Virus record (IMG/VR): IMGVR_UViG_3300009370_002356
Span: 1 to 24,119 of that record
From: a virus
DNA length: 24,119 bases
Direction: 5' to 3' (one strand)
How positions within the stretch are numbered: position 1 is the first letter of the stretch; every line of letters starts with the position of its first letter. The position numbers and the translations under genes were made by a program. Positions 13,391-20,615 of the stretch are shown piece after piece. The notes below the pieces were generated by a model, which saw only the letters and a list, made by a program, of their open reading frames with translations, was not told where the DNA came from and made no database searches.

Positions 13391-14472
13391 TTTTTCGTAG
13401 GCCTAAGGTGTGGGGGCGTAGGGTTTTGTGGTGGTGGGTATTCTTTAGCCCAATCGACATCCGTAATGTCACGCATCGCGCGCCAGAGGCAGTTGCGAGA
13501 GATTTTTAACTCTTTGGCTGCTCTAGATCGAATATTGTTGTTATTGGATAAGGCCTCAATGATTTTAGGCTTTAAGGATTTAAGCTTTTTGCTTCTTTGG
13601 CCGGCGCAGGTCTGAGATCTTTTTTCAATGGTTTCTTTTGAGAGTTTGGTGCCCAAATTCCAATGCACGCGATTTGCTAGAGTTTTTTTCATGGTAGCCC
13701 TTGCTTTGTCTATGGCCTCACGAGAGCGATGTTTTGGCCTGCCGCCAATGGGGTGCTCTTTATTCCAGTCAAAATCAGGATGCTTCTTCCACATGAGTAT
13801 CCATAAGTCTTTTTTATTCATGCCAAGGTAGCGAGCTGCGGCGGCTCTATTCCCTTTGGTTTTAATTAAGGCATTAGAAATTTCAATTCGCTGAGCTAGG
13901 CGCTCTTCTTCTGGAATTCTCTCCCAATCCACCCCAGGTCTACCCCCGGGCTTCACACGATAAAGGTGGCGCTCTTCTGGAGGTGGACGATCCGCATCGG
14001 TAACTGGATTTAGTCTTGACCAGTTCTCGTCTCCTTTTTTAAAGCCAGTCTTTTTGAGGCGTGCAAGTTCTGCGGCATCAATACGGCGATCAAAGTAACT
14101 GGTTTGGCCTGGCCTTCTGGGCTTTTCAATTAAATGAAGATGGTCGGCTACATTGGGAAAAGATATATTCCGAAAAGCCTCCCATGCCTCAATACTTAAA
14201 GATTGATTCGTGTTTCCGGGGGGGATGCGGAATTTGCTATGTATTTTATAGGTCTTGAGAGATTTTACCCTATTTTTGGGATCTTCTCTTTTTATCTTGT
14301 CGATAAGGAGTTCTTTGGCCTTGTCGCTAGAAGTGGCTCGGACGACTGTCTTAAAATCCTTTTCAGAACCATTAGCATAAATCCATGTGAAATAGGCAAA
14401 CCAATAGACATCGAAGTCGTATTTCTCTTTATTGAATTTTTTTTGGGGGTGAACCCAGTCTTTATGTGGCAT
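13387..14472 (-). CDS. Fis-like HTH DNA-binding protein, two HTH copies (module 1)
   Basis: 361 residues. The N-terminal ~150 residues align with the protein at 15634-16332: 'YW' start, Lys-rich strand pattern, 'AEL(A)xLKKxGF..G.ENWS' at 132-152. Two Fis/HTH_8-type motifs follow: GNRAAAARYLGMNKKDLW (207-224) and NNIRSRAAKELKISRNCLW (312-330), each followed by '(D)W.KE(H/Y)P'. It looks like a sequence-specific regulator, possibly an adapter or activator for the sigma-like factor coupled to it. It overlaps the preceding sigma-like gene by 11 bp. No known family name fits with confidence. Confidence 0.7.
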   Translation of the reverse strand: MPHKDWVHPQKKFNKEKYDFDVYWFAYFTWIYANGSEKDFKTVVRATSSDKAKELLIDKIKREDPKNRVKSLKTYKIHSKFRIPPGNTNQSLSIEAWEAFRNISFPNVADHLHLIEKPRRPGQTSYFDRRIDAAELARLKKTGFKKGDENWSRLNPVTDADRPPPEERHLYRVKPGGRPGVDWERIPEEERLAQRIEISNALIKTKGNRAAAARYLGMNKKDLWILMWKKHPDFDWNKEHPIGGRPKHRSREAIDKARATMKKTLANRVHWNLGTKLSKETIEKRSQTCAGQRSKKLKSLKPKIIEALSNNNNIRSRAAKELKISRNCLWRAMRDITDVDWAKEYPPPQNPTPPHLRPTKK

Positions 14473-15637
14473 AATTAGAAGTATTTGGTAATAAGTTGAG
14501 AGACTTAAACCACCTTAACTTCCCAGAAACAACAGATGTCGGGATGCGAAGCTCGGCAGCAGTCTCTTTGCACGAAAAGCCCTCTTTTAAAAACTGTAGG
14601 ATATTCTTATCTCGAGAGGTAAGTTTTTTTGGCTTAACCCCGGTATGGGGAATTTTATCGATCATTCCATTTGATAAGAGGAATTGGCATTTACGCTTTA
14701 CAAGGTAGGCGTGGCTTATGTCGAGTAATTTGGTTATTTGGTGGATGGTGTGGCCAGCGTTAACAAGCTCAATGAGCTTATCTATGTCTTCTCGGGGCCA
14801 ACCAAAAATAATCGACCTCTTAAGGTAACTAAAAACTCCCATATTCTGAGATAATCTATTGATTTGGCCCGCAGTGTATTCCCCCTCCTTAAAATGCTTG
14901 GAAATTTCTTCAGCAGTATACTTTCCTTTATTCCTCAAGATGTAATCGAGGAGCGCAGACCTATCGGCCTCGGTTATAGGATTATGCGGAGGGGTCTTTT
15001 CAAAAAATGAACGGGCACACGATAATCCGTTCGATGGAAGGGGGGAGTCTTTATAGTCAAATTTAATATTTGATCGAAGCTTTTTTGCTAATTTAATCAA
15101 TGAGATTGAGACTCCTTGGTGGGTCACTCCCAGATAGTCGGCAATTTCGTACTGATTTTTTCCCACCTCTAAAAGAGATATTATATGCAGCTCCATGGGA
15201 GTTAGGAGTTGCGAGTACTCTCGCACATACTTTAGGAAGTATTTGGCTTGATCGGATTTAAATATCTTCTTGAGCTCTTGGTCTTCGGCGCCCTCGAATT
15301 CAATTATGTAGTCAAAACTGCTTTTAAGCCCTTCGTCGGTGGAATATGTTTCGTTAAGCCTATATTTTTGCTCTTTTTTAATCTTGTAAGTCGCGGCAGA
15401 CCATTTTGTGATATTTACTGCATAACGATAGGCAATTTTAGAAAAATCGTCGTAAGAAAGATCTCCGTCCGTATTTTGGGTAATATCGTGACGCTTTTTA
15501 TAAAGAGACAAATTGACATCCGCCACAATCTCATCTAGGGTTAAAGGGTGAGAAGATTTACGGCACGCTGCCACAATAGACCTAAGATCTTGTTGGTGAT
15601 CTCTGAGGTAGCCGGCAAAAAGAGCATCTACGTTCAT
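14462..15637 (-). CDS. Sigma-like factor with extra HTH domains (module 2)
   Basis: 391 residues, far longer than an ECF factor. A divergent region 2 (about 5-95) is followed by a clear region 4 (145-190, 'LTPMELHIISLLEVGKNQYE', 'IADYLGVTHQGVSISLIKL'). Beyond residue 200 come three more HTH-like segments (about 238-262, 285-310, 348-375; e.g. 'TIHQITKLLDISHAYLV', 'SCKETAAELRIPTSVVSGKL'). It is coupled by ATGA to the HTH protein upstream and overlaps the next module by 11 bp. The extra HTHs suggest recognition of extended or upstream promoter elements, which is inference. Confidence 0.7.
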   Translation of the reverse strand: MNVDALFAGYLRDHQQDLRSIVAACRKSSHPLTLDEIVADVNLSLYKKRHDITQNTDGDLSYDDFSKIAYRYAVNITKWSAATYKIKKEQKYRLNETYSTDEGLKSSFDYIIEFEGAEDQELKKIFKSDQAKYFLKYVREYSQLLTPMELHIISLLEVGKNQYEIADYLGVTHQGVSISLIKLAKKLRSNIKFDYKDSPLPSNGLSCARSFFEKTPPHNPITEADRSALLDYILRNKGKYTAEEISKHFKEGEYTAGQINRLSQNMGVFSYLKRSIIFGWPREDIDKLIELVNAGHTIHQITKLLDISHAYLVKRKCQFLLSNGMIDKIPHTGVKPKKLTSRDKNILQFLKEGFSCKETAAELRIPTSVVSGKLRWFKSLNLLPNTSNYAT

Positions 15638-16332
15638 CTTTTATTGGACTTTCTGGGGGGGTAATCCTTTTCCCAGTTCACCTCGGCAAATTTAGAAAAA
15701 AGATGATATATTTTGTTGCGATTATAACCCAAGTAGCGAGCCGCCTCGCTCCTGCTGTTGTCGTGCTTGACTAAAGCCCTTATGAGCCTATCTTTTTCAA
15801 GAGCCCTCTCTTCTGAATCCCAGTCAACCCAAGTCCCCCTGTATATCTTATGGGCCCTTTTGTCGAGGGGGAGAGAGGTGCCTTTTCTGAATTTATGAGA
15901 CCAATTCTCTTTCCCCGGCTGAAAGCCTTTTTTCTTTAGGTCAGCCAATTGGGACGGGGAAAGACTTCTGGCCCTATAATTTACCCAAGGTACTTTAAAG
16001 AGGGTGTTGTCCGCATTCGGGAACGCAGCGCCACGAATATCATCCCAATCCTCTACAGTTAATTTCCTATTCCCGTTACGCATCATATGGTAATTTTTAT
16101 GTATCCAATAAGAATGCCCGCTAAACTTGACTTTTGAAGAGGGCATATCTTCTTTTATTTTGGAGGTAATGATCCTTTTTGCCCAATAAAGGGACTTTGC
16201 CTTTATGATGCAGCTATAAAACGACTTGGCGCCAGTATTATCTTCTATGCCAAAATTAATACTCCAGTATTGAGCAACTGGAAATCTGTAGCGCCGAGCG
16301 TCAGCTTGAGAGAACTTCTTTTTGGGAGGCAT
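15634..16332 (-). CDS. Fis-like HTH DNA-binding protein, one HTH copy (module 2)
   Basis: 232 residues, shorter paralogue of the protein at 13387-14472. It shares the N-terminal domain, the 'LADLKKKGFQPGKENWS' segment (129-145) and one Fis/HTH_8-type motif (NSRSEAARYLGYNRNKIY, 192-209) followed by 'VNWEKDYPP'. It lacks the second HTH. It is the first gene of the four-gene operon 16332-12734, behind a TTGACT promoter with a ~22-nt leader, and is coupled by ATGA to its sigma-like partner. Confidence 0.7.
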   Translation of the reverse strand: MPPKKKFSQADARRYRFPVAQYWSINFGIEDNTGAKSFYSCIIKAKSLYWAKRIITSKIKEDMPSSKVKFSGHSYWIHKNYHMMRNGNRKLTVEDWDDIRGAAFPNADNTLFKVPWVNYRARSLSPSQLADLKKKGFQPGKENWSHKFRKGTSLPLDKRAHKIYRGTWVDWDSEERALEKDRLIRALVKHDNSRSEAARYLGYNRNKIYHLFSKFAEVNWEKDYPPRKSNKR

Positions 16333-16354
16333 ATAGTTTTAAAATTGAGCCTCT

Positions 16355-16383
16355 ATAATACCATAGGGGAGAAGGCAAGTCAA
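16355..16383 (-). promoter_or_regulatory. Promoter of the double HTH-sigma operon
   Basis: TTGACT (16378-16383), 17-bp spacer, TATTAT (16355-16360) on the minus strand, 22 nt before the ATG at 16332. The -35 overlaps the stop of the preceding small gene. Confidence 0.7.
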
Positions 16384-16541
16384 GATTTTTTTGACCAATT
16401 TATTCTATCGTAATTCGAGCGAAAGGAGTCTGAAATATTCCTGGGGCAATCCCCTTTTCCATTTTGATGTTTTTGCTTTTTGGTGTTTTTGGGGGCGCAA
16501 GGGCACTTTTTTTTACAGGGCTTGGGCTTGGGTTCTTTCAT
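16380..16541 (-). CDS. Tiny Lys/Cys/Pro-rich protein, 53 aa
   Basis: The ATG overlaps the stop of the 56-residue gene by 4 bp (ATGA); an ATG two codons earlier is also possible. N-terminus MKEPKPKPCKKKCPCAPK, basic with cysteines in CxxxCxC spacing, later another Cys and a polar end (SFRSNYDRINWSKKS). Possibly a metal-binding or DNA-binding peptide. Support is the coupling and its exact fit before the next promoter; the opposite strand's hydrophobic frame here is its antisense. Confidence 0.5.
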   Translation of the reverse strand: MKEPKPKPCKKKCPCAPKNTKKQKHQNGKGDCPRNISDSFRSNYDRINWSKKS

Positions 16542-16708
16542 TTCCATTTGCAGTAATTTGGGTTTTCGGCTCTTTTTCGACGCATATAGTCTCTTTTTTG
16601 GAGCCGACGCTTTTCTCTATTAGATTCATCATACTTTTTTTGCGCGCGCGTAAGGGCTTTTTTTCCCTTCTCGGATTTGCTGTATTTCTGCTGAGAATTT
16701 TCTTTCAT
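16538..16708 (-). CDS. Tiny basic protein, 56 aa
   Basis: Starts MKENSQQKYSKSEKGKKAL and continues as a Lys/Arg-rich helix with 'QKKYDESNREKRRLQKRDYMRRKRAENP'. The 'Y.KSEKGK..L...QKKY.ES' wording resembles basic helices found beside HNH and AP2-type phage endonuclease domains. Nucleic-acid binding is likely from charge. It directly abuts the dNMP kinase stop (16709) and overlaps the next small gene by 4 bp, which supports a real gene despite its size. Confidence 0.6.
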   Translation of the reverse strand: MKENSQQKYSKSEKGKKALTRAQKKYDESNREKRRLQKRDYMRRKRAENPNYCKWK

Positions 16709-17284
16709 CTATAGTCCACTATAAGTTTGACTCCGTGCGGAAATTTTTTTGCAAAATGGAGAAACAAAACCATCAAGCTGAGAAAAATTTTTCTCTCCTA
16801 CGGTGGGCCAAGTGATCGACTCAAAGAAATAAGACCTTAAGAGCGAAGACTGTTGCTTCTCGTCTGGATTCGCTGGGCCAATTCCCTTCCGAGCCACATT
16901 AACAATTAAACCCCCGGAATCTTGCACCCATAAGGCTTCGTTTTCAAACCTTACGTCAGTAACAAATATATAAGAGTTTTTTACATTGTCGTCTGAAATT
17001 TTATCAATTAACTTGTTTATCCAGCAGCTTGGATCTATTTTGCGCCTGATATGGGTGCCGTAAGTAACTAGAAGCGGCCTAATAAGCTCTTTTTCTCTAG
17101 GGTTGGTGGTGTGAGCCGATATACCTATGTTTTTAAGTAGAAGCTCATCGCACTCGTCCTTAAGGATGTCGGCAAAAGCGTAACGACGGCATTTGTCCTC
17201 GCCGATCTTCTCCGCGCACAACTTAAAGAAAGTATCTTTGCCTGAGGTAGCGAAGCCAGTAACCCCTATGAGAGTATTATTCAT
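16709..17284 (-). CDS. Deoxynucleoside monophosphate kinase (T4 gp1-like)
   Basis: 191 residues. P-loop GFATSGKDTF (10-19; invariant G15, K16, D17/T18) and the family signature DVRFENEA (110-117), as in T4 gene 1 dNMP kinases (usually ~190-240 aa). It phosphorylates dNMPs to dNDPs, feeding dNTP supply for phage replication together with the dUTPase and deoxyribosyltransferase in this window. The start overlaps the upstream acidic gene by 8 bp, in the operon from 17483. Confidence 0.85.
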   Translation of the reverse strand: MNNTLIGVTGFATSGKDTFFKLCAEKIGEDKCRRYAFADILKDECDELLLKNIGISAHTTNPREKELIRPLLVTYGTHIRRKIDPSCWINKLIDKISDDNVKNSYIFVTDVRFENEALWVQDSGGLIVNVARKGIGPANPDEKQQSSLLRSYFFESITWPTVGEKNFSQLDGFVSPFCKKISARSQTYSGL

Positions 17285-17483
17285 TTAAATCTATATCCAT
17301 TTCAGTATTTCCATGGTCCAATAGCTCTTGAATTTTTTCCTGTAAAGCCCCGACCATTACAAAAGTATTAATGTCAAACTCATCTATATAACGATAGACT
17401 AAATCATCTAATTCAAATCTGAAGGCGTCCGTCTGCTCGTCATAGTCTTTCGGCCCACCGATATAAAAATCATCATCGTCCAT
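17277..17483 (-). CDS. Very acidic small protein, 68 aa
   Basis: MDDDDFYIGGPKDYDEQ start, Asp/Glu-rich throughout with helical 'LDDLVYRYIDEFDINTFVMVGALQEKIQELLDHG' in the middle. No family recognised. It could mimic nucleic acid or bind a basic partner, purely from charge. It leads the dNMP kinase operon from a perfect TATAAT promoter ending 6 nt before its ATG. Confidence 0.6.
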   Translation of the reverse strand: MDDDDFYIGGPKDYDEQTDAFRFELDDLVYRYIDEFDINTFVMVGALQEKIQELLDHGNTEMDIDLNE

Positions 17484-17489
17484 AATATT

Positions 17490-17518
17490 ATTATAATATA
17501 TAGTCCACTAGATTTCAA
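17490..17518 (-). promoter_or_regulatory. Promoter of the dNMP kinase operon
   Basis: TTGAAA (17513-17518), 17-bp spacer, perfect TATAAT (17490-17495) on the minus strand; only 6 nt separate the -10 from the ATG at 17483, so the mRNA should start at or next to the ATG. Confidence 0.8.
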
Positions 17519-17554
17519 GTTGGCCTGCGGAAAATTTTTTCATTTTTAGGCGCC

Positions 17555-17592
17555 AAAAAAAAAGAGTCGCCCCCCATCGAGGGAGGCGACTC
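17555..17592 (-). terminator. Rho-independent terminator
   Basis: On the minus strand GAGTCGCC(T)CCC - TCGATG - GGG(G)GGCGACTC forms a ~11-bp GC-rich hairpin (17564-17592) followed by nine Ts (17555-17563). It closes the beta-barrel/membrane-protein operon (18756-17617) and insulates it from the dNMP kinase promoter. Confidence 0.9.
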
Positions 17593-17616
17593 AGAAGTAC
17601 ACCGTAAAACCAAGTT

Positions 17617-17805
17617 TTAGCTCGACTTGTTTTTCCCAAGGTCCGCGAGACCTTGACCTAGAATGTAGGCGGCAATTGGACCGATGGTTTGCAATACAAC
17701 GTCTGGCGTTAGGCCAAGATCGAAGAAGTGATTAAGGATGGGAACTGCGGCTCCAGCTACGGAGGCCCAGAACTTTTTGCTGTGCCAGAATTTCTTTTCA
17801 GACAT
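17617..17805 (-). CDS. Small holin-like membrane protein, 62 aa
   Basis: Basic N-terminus (MSEKKFWHSKKFWASVAG), a hydrophobic helix with 'AAVPILNHFF', a second one 'VVLQTIGPIAAYILGQGL' and a charged end ADLGKNKSS. The 'SKKFW...GQGLAD.GK' pattern is shared by many phage small membrane proteins annotated as holins. It follows the next small membrane gene by 9 bp and is followed by a strong terminator. Confidence 0.65.
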   Translation of the reverse strand: MSEKKFWHSKKFWASVAGAAVPILNHFFDLGLTPDVVLQTIGPIAAYILGQGLADLGKNKSS

Positions 17806-17814
17806 AACTTAACC

Positions 17815-18066
17815 TTACTTCTTGCTGGTGTCGCAGCAGCCCTGCTTTTGCAAAAGACCAACTAGCAGAAGAAGAGTGATAAGCCCCGCAAGACTTGCCC
17901 CTTCCCCAACGAAGCCGTTGACAATATCCTGAAGATTGCCAATGACATTCATCCCAGCAGATTCACCGAACACTATCTGTGCAAGCACAAGAAGCCCGAT
18001 GATTGACGTTAATACGGCGAAGAGTCCACCAACTGCGGACTTTACTGTCTTTACTACGTTATCCAT
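17815..18066 (-). CDS. Small two-span membrane protein, 83 aa
   Basis: Two hydrophobic segments (about 13-34 'GGLFAVLTSIIGLLVLAQIV' and 58-72 'SLAGLITLLLLVGLL') separated by an acidic loop, ending QKQGCCDTSKK. Holin or holin-partner is plausible by size and topology, unproven. It sits 21 bp after the beta-barrel gene in the same operon. Confidence 0.6.
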   Translation of the reverse strand: MDNVVKTVKSAVGGLFAVLTSIIGLLVLAQIVFGESAGMNVIGNLQDIVNGFVGEGASLAGLITLLLLVGLLQKQGCCDTSKK

Positions 18067-18087
18067 GATTTATGTATATTGGGGTTA

Positions 18088-18756
18088 TTAAAATTTAACA
18101 CTGAGACCGAGCCCCCAAATCGTTTCATTTGAACGATCATCGGAATCGGAGACTGCCACATCTGCATAAAGATTAAGATTGTCTTTTACAGTTTTACTAG
18201 CAGTAAGCTTGGCGCCCACATAAGTACGATCCAAAGTGGTAGTGGAATCAGTATTTCCGATAACCCCAGCCAATTCGAGATCAATCACCTCTAGGGAAAT
18301 CCCATGACTGAGCTGCCCTTCAAACGTGTACAGAGAGGCGTCAGTGTCCCTAAAAACGCTTACAGTCGGAGACAGGAGGGTTTCCACCTGAATGGAGGCA
18401 AAAGCCTCGAGGGTGTCCTCTGCGGCCCCCAGATCAGTATTGTAGATACCGATGTAAGCATTGAAGTTATTGTCAAAAAGAGAAGTTCCCAATCCGAGAG
18501 TCGTCTCGTCGGTGTCTGCTCCCCCAGAATCCGTGCTCTGATTGGTAAAGAAATCACCAAAAACATCTACGGACCCCAGGCCGACATTGAAGCCCACTTG
18601 GGCCTGCAAGGCCTCTGCTGAAAGAATTTCCCCGCGACGATTGTAATCAGAGGAGTATTTTGCTCCAACATTACCTTTTACAGGGGGGGCTTCAGCAGAA
18701 GCGGCGTTAATAAAGAACCCTAAAAGGGCACTGAGTATTACTGTTGTAGTTTTCAT
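18088..18756 (-). CDS. Outer-membrane beta-barrel protein with signal peptide
   Basis: 222 residues. A Sec signal peptide (MKTTTVILSALLGFFINAASA) is followed by alternating-residue beta strands through to the end, which closes with 'WGLGLSVKF', a terminal Phe typical of outer-membrane insertion. 'GNVGAKYSSDYNRRGEIL' resembles the N-terminal strand of TorF/Gcw_chp-type small porins ('TSDYVFRG'). It should be exported to the host outer membrane, perhaps to alter phage receptor access or transport during infection. A phage or moron origin, co-transcribed with holin-like genes, is notable. No tail-fibre features are seen. Confidence 0.75.
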   Translation of the reverse strand: MKTTTVILSALLGFFINAASAEAPPVKGNVGAKYSSDYNRRGEILSAEALQAQVGFNVGLGSVDVFGDFFTNQSTDSGGADTDETTLGLGTSLFDNNFNAYIGIYNTDLGAAEDTLEAFASIQVETLLSPTVSVFRDTDASLYTFEGQLSHGISLEVIDLELAGVIGNTDSTTTLDRTYVGAKLTASKTVKDNLNLYADVAVSDSDDRSNETIWGLGLSVKF

Positions 18757-18776
18757 ATGTATTATTGTTTATGAAA

Positions 18777-19412
18777 TTATTTAATTCTTATTTCTTTCCA
18801 AGCTACCTGTTTGGCTTTAACTAAGTCCCTGATGTGTCGTTGTTTTGCGTTCAGTTGGCTTTTGCCGGTTTTTACTTCGATAACCGTAATGATTTCATCG
18901 TCAAAGGAAATATAGTCAATGGGCTGCCCCAAGAAAATACAGTTTTCTGGATCAAAATCAAATTCATCTAAAAATGGTGCTAATTTTTCGGCAATATTAC
19001 CTAGGCGTACTTCGCTGCTTTTCTTTTGGGATAAAACTTTTTTCCGGTTTTCTGTTTCTTCTTCTAAGTTTTTTTGAACTTGATCTAAGGCTTTGGTCAG
19101 TTCTTCCTCTTTATTCTTGAGTTCAGCTTCTCGTTTTTTTACAGATTCTTGCTCAGAACTTAAAACTTCGCGCAGTCCAGTAAGATTTTTATGTAATTGG
19201 GATTCTTTTAAGGAGTAGTCCTGAGTCTGCTTCTCGAAATTTGATTTTAACTCACTGTATTCAGATTCGCGCTCGCTTAACCTAGCGCGATGAAATTCCG
19301 ATTCATCCTTGAGCTTTTTAATCCGTTCATTTGAGAGAGCATTTAATCTTACAATAAGAACTATTAAACATATAATAGCGCAACACAGCAATATTTCAAC
19401 AAAAAAATCCAT
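18777..19412 (-). CDS. Membrane-anchored Holliday-junction-nuclease-like protein
   Basis: 211 residues. An N-terminal membrane helix (about 4-22), then a ~105-residue charged coiled coil, then a C-terminal PD-(D/E)xK-type domain (about 131-211) matching the 'endonuclease related to archaeal Holliday junction resolvase' family: 'GNIAEKLAPFL', QPIDYI (D166) and VIEVKTGKS (E179, K181), then QRHIRDLV. Such proteins would cleave branched DNA. The long coiled coil would hold the nuclease well away from the membrane. Active-site residues look intact. Its role in recombination or packaging is inferred. Confidence 0.78.
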   Translation of the reverse strand: MDFFVEILLCCAIICLIVLIVRLNALSNERIKKLKDESEFHRARLSERESEYSELKSNFEKQTQDYSLKESQLHKNLTGLREVLSSEQESVKKREAELKNKEEELTKALDQVQKNLEEETENRKKVLSQKKSSEVRLGNIAEKLAPFLDEFDFDPENCIFLGQPIDYISFDDEIITVIEVKTGKSQLNAKQRHIRDLVKAKQVAWKEIRIK

Positions 19413-19427
19413 AAAAAGGCAAACAAA

Positions 19428-19697
19428 TCATTTCTTAGTGATCGAAACGATTCTGTCGTGCCGAAAGGATCTAACCTCATCACGGGCAAAGCAATAAGCT
19501 TTGAAACCGGCGTTATCTCGGTTCTCGTCTTTGTTTCTGAATGAATTATACAAATCTATTTCTCCTATTAAATAAGTCTTAGTTTTGCCTTCTTCATTTT
19601 TATATACAACAAAATATTGTTTTTTATTAACTTTATTATAGAGCTTGTTTATAAATTTTTTAAGAGATCCGATCTCTTTAAGAAGTTTTGTCATCAT
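19428..19697 (-). CDS. WYL-domain-like small protein, 89 aa
   Basis: Basic N-terminal helix (KEIGSLKKFINKLYNKVNKK), then 'YFVVYKNEEGKTKTYLIGEI' and 'GFKAYCFARDEVRSFRHDRI', wording that matches the end of WYL domains ('YCHLRD.VR.FRLDRI'). WYL domains bind nucleic acids or nucleotides and regulate transcription or CRISPR/defence systems; here it stands without an HTH. It overlaps the upstream gene by 20 bp (or 17 using the second ATG). Confidence 0.6.
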   Translation of the reverse strand: MMTKLLKEIGSLKKFINKLYNKVNKKQYFVVYKNEEGKTKTYLIGEIDLYNSFRNKDENRDNAGFKAYCFARDEVRSFRHDRIVSITKK

Positions 19698-19926
19698 TTG
19701 GGTCTATTCCTCGGCTTTCGCAATATGCAACGCTATATCCTACTTTAAAAGAAAATCTATCTATAAACACAATCATTCCTATAATAACATAAGGTTCCCA
19801 ATTTGTCAAACTAAATTTAGTGAAAATTAACCAAATTATAACTGCAAAAGGGCAAAATTTATGTAGAGTATAATTCACTATCGCTTCAAACGTATTGATT
19901 TTGATATTTAAGTTTTTATTTTCCAC
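19678..19926 (-). CDS. Small membrane protein, 82 aa
   Basis: Two hydrophobic segments ('FCPFAVIIWLIF' and 'YVIIGMIVFI') flanked by charged ends, C-terminus ESRGIDPNDDKTS. I use the GTG at 19926, overlapping the dUTPase stop by 11 bp; the upstream ATG at 19980 would overlap dUTPase by 65 bp. Function unknown. Confidence 0.5.
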   Translation of the reverse strand: MENKNLNIKINTFEAIVNYTLHKFCPFAVIIWLIFTKFSLTNWEPYVIIGMIVFIDRFSFKVGYSVAYCESRGIDPNDDKTS

Positions 19927-20344
19927 TGCTACCGAATCCTTTCTCCTGTCGAGTTGATGTATTAAGTTCTTCCACTTCAATAATATCCACCGACGGCAAT
20001 TTAATAAATAAAATTTGCCCTACCCTATCCCCAATTTGATAAGCTGTCTGACTATCGTCAGTAGAAAACCTTAACTTAATTTCTCCACGATAGCCACTAT
20101 CGATAACCCCTACGGAATTACGCAAAAAATGCTTTGTATTACTTATACTTGAGCGCGGAAAAACTAAACCCACATAACCTACTGGAATCTCCGCCGCAAG
20201 AGCGGTGCCCACTTCTACATAAGTGCTTAGAGAGCCAAAAGGGTGTGTTATGGATGTGGCAACCAAATCAAATCCAGCATCCCCGGGGTTGGACTGCTCT
20301 GGAATCTTGGCGATTTCGTGAAGCTTTTTAAATTTTACCTTCAT
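19916..20344 (-). CDS. dut: dUTPase (dUTP diphosphatase), trimeric type
   Basis: 142 residues with all five motifs of the homotrimeric family in order: PGDAGFDL (20-27), PRSSIS (63-68), GVIDSGYRGEI (79-89), GDRVGQILF (105-113) and the mobile C-terminal arm RQEKGFGSSGK (132-142). It hydrolyses dUTP to dUMP and PPi, keeping uracil out of DNA and supplying dUMP. Typical phage gene. It starts 6 bp after the small gene at 20351-20563. Confidence 0.95.
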   Translation of the reverse strand: MKVKFKKLHEIAKIPEQSNPGDAGFDLVATSITHPFGSLSTYVEVGTALAAEIPVGYVGLVFPRSSISNTKHFLRNSVGVIDSGYRGEIKLRFSTDDSQTAYQIGDRVGQILFIKLPSVDIIEVEELNTSTRQEKGFGSSGK

Positions 20345-20350
20345 TTAAAA

Positions 20351-20563
20351 TCAAAAAATTTTACGAGGCTCGGAAGTGCATACGATCCCGATGGAGCTTG
20401 CCTGGAGTGGGTCATATTCCTTTAGCATTTTGCGCAAGCGTTCAGCTCGCTCTTGGGCGCCGTACTCGGTCCTGTAGTTGCGATCTTCTATTCGGCGCCC
20501 TTGGCGCGTCACTACATAGCAGATATCTTTGTTCTTGTCAATGTTTCGGCGAGTAATTTTCAT
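20351..20563 (-). CDS. Basic small protein, 70 aa
   Basis: Lys/Arg-rich with 'DICYVVTRQGRRIEDRNYRTEYGAQERAERLRKML': a strand, a turn and a long basic helix, loosely like the small proteins at 21049-21351 and 21548-21733 (a 'Y.+.Y...G' strand followed by a helix). Family unknown. It opens the dUTPase operon from a TTGACA promoter ending 9 nt before the ATG. Confidence 0.6.
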   Translation of the reverse strand: MKITRRNIDKNKDICYVVTRQGRRIEDRNYRTEYGAQERAERLRKMLKEYDPLQASSIGIVCTSEPRKIF

Positions 20564-20572
20564 TGTGCATAC

Positions 20573-20601
20573 ATATTAGCATAATAATTAAGATTTGTCA
20601 A
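20573..20601 (-). promoter_or_regulatory. Promoter of the dUTPase operon
   Basis: TTGACA (20596-20601), 17-bp spacer, TAATAT (20573-20578) on the minus strand; 9 nt to the ATG at 20563, implying a leaderless mRNA. Confidence 0.78.
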
Positions 20602-20615
20602 GAGGAAATTATAAT

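Noticed and set aside
16391-16714. 107-residue hydrophobic plus-strand ORF
   Set aside because: Phe/Leu-rich only because it is antisense to two Lys-rich minus-strand genes that have coupled starts and stops.
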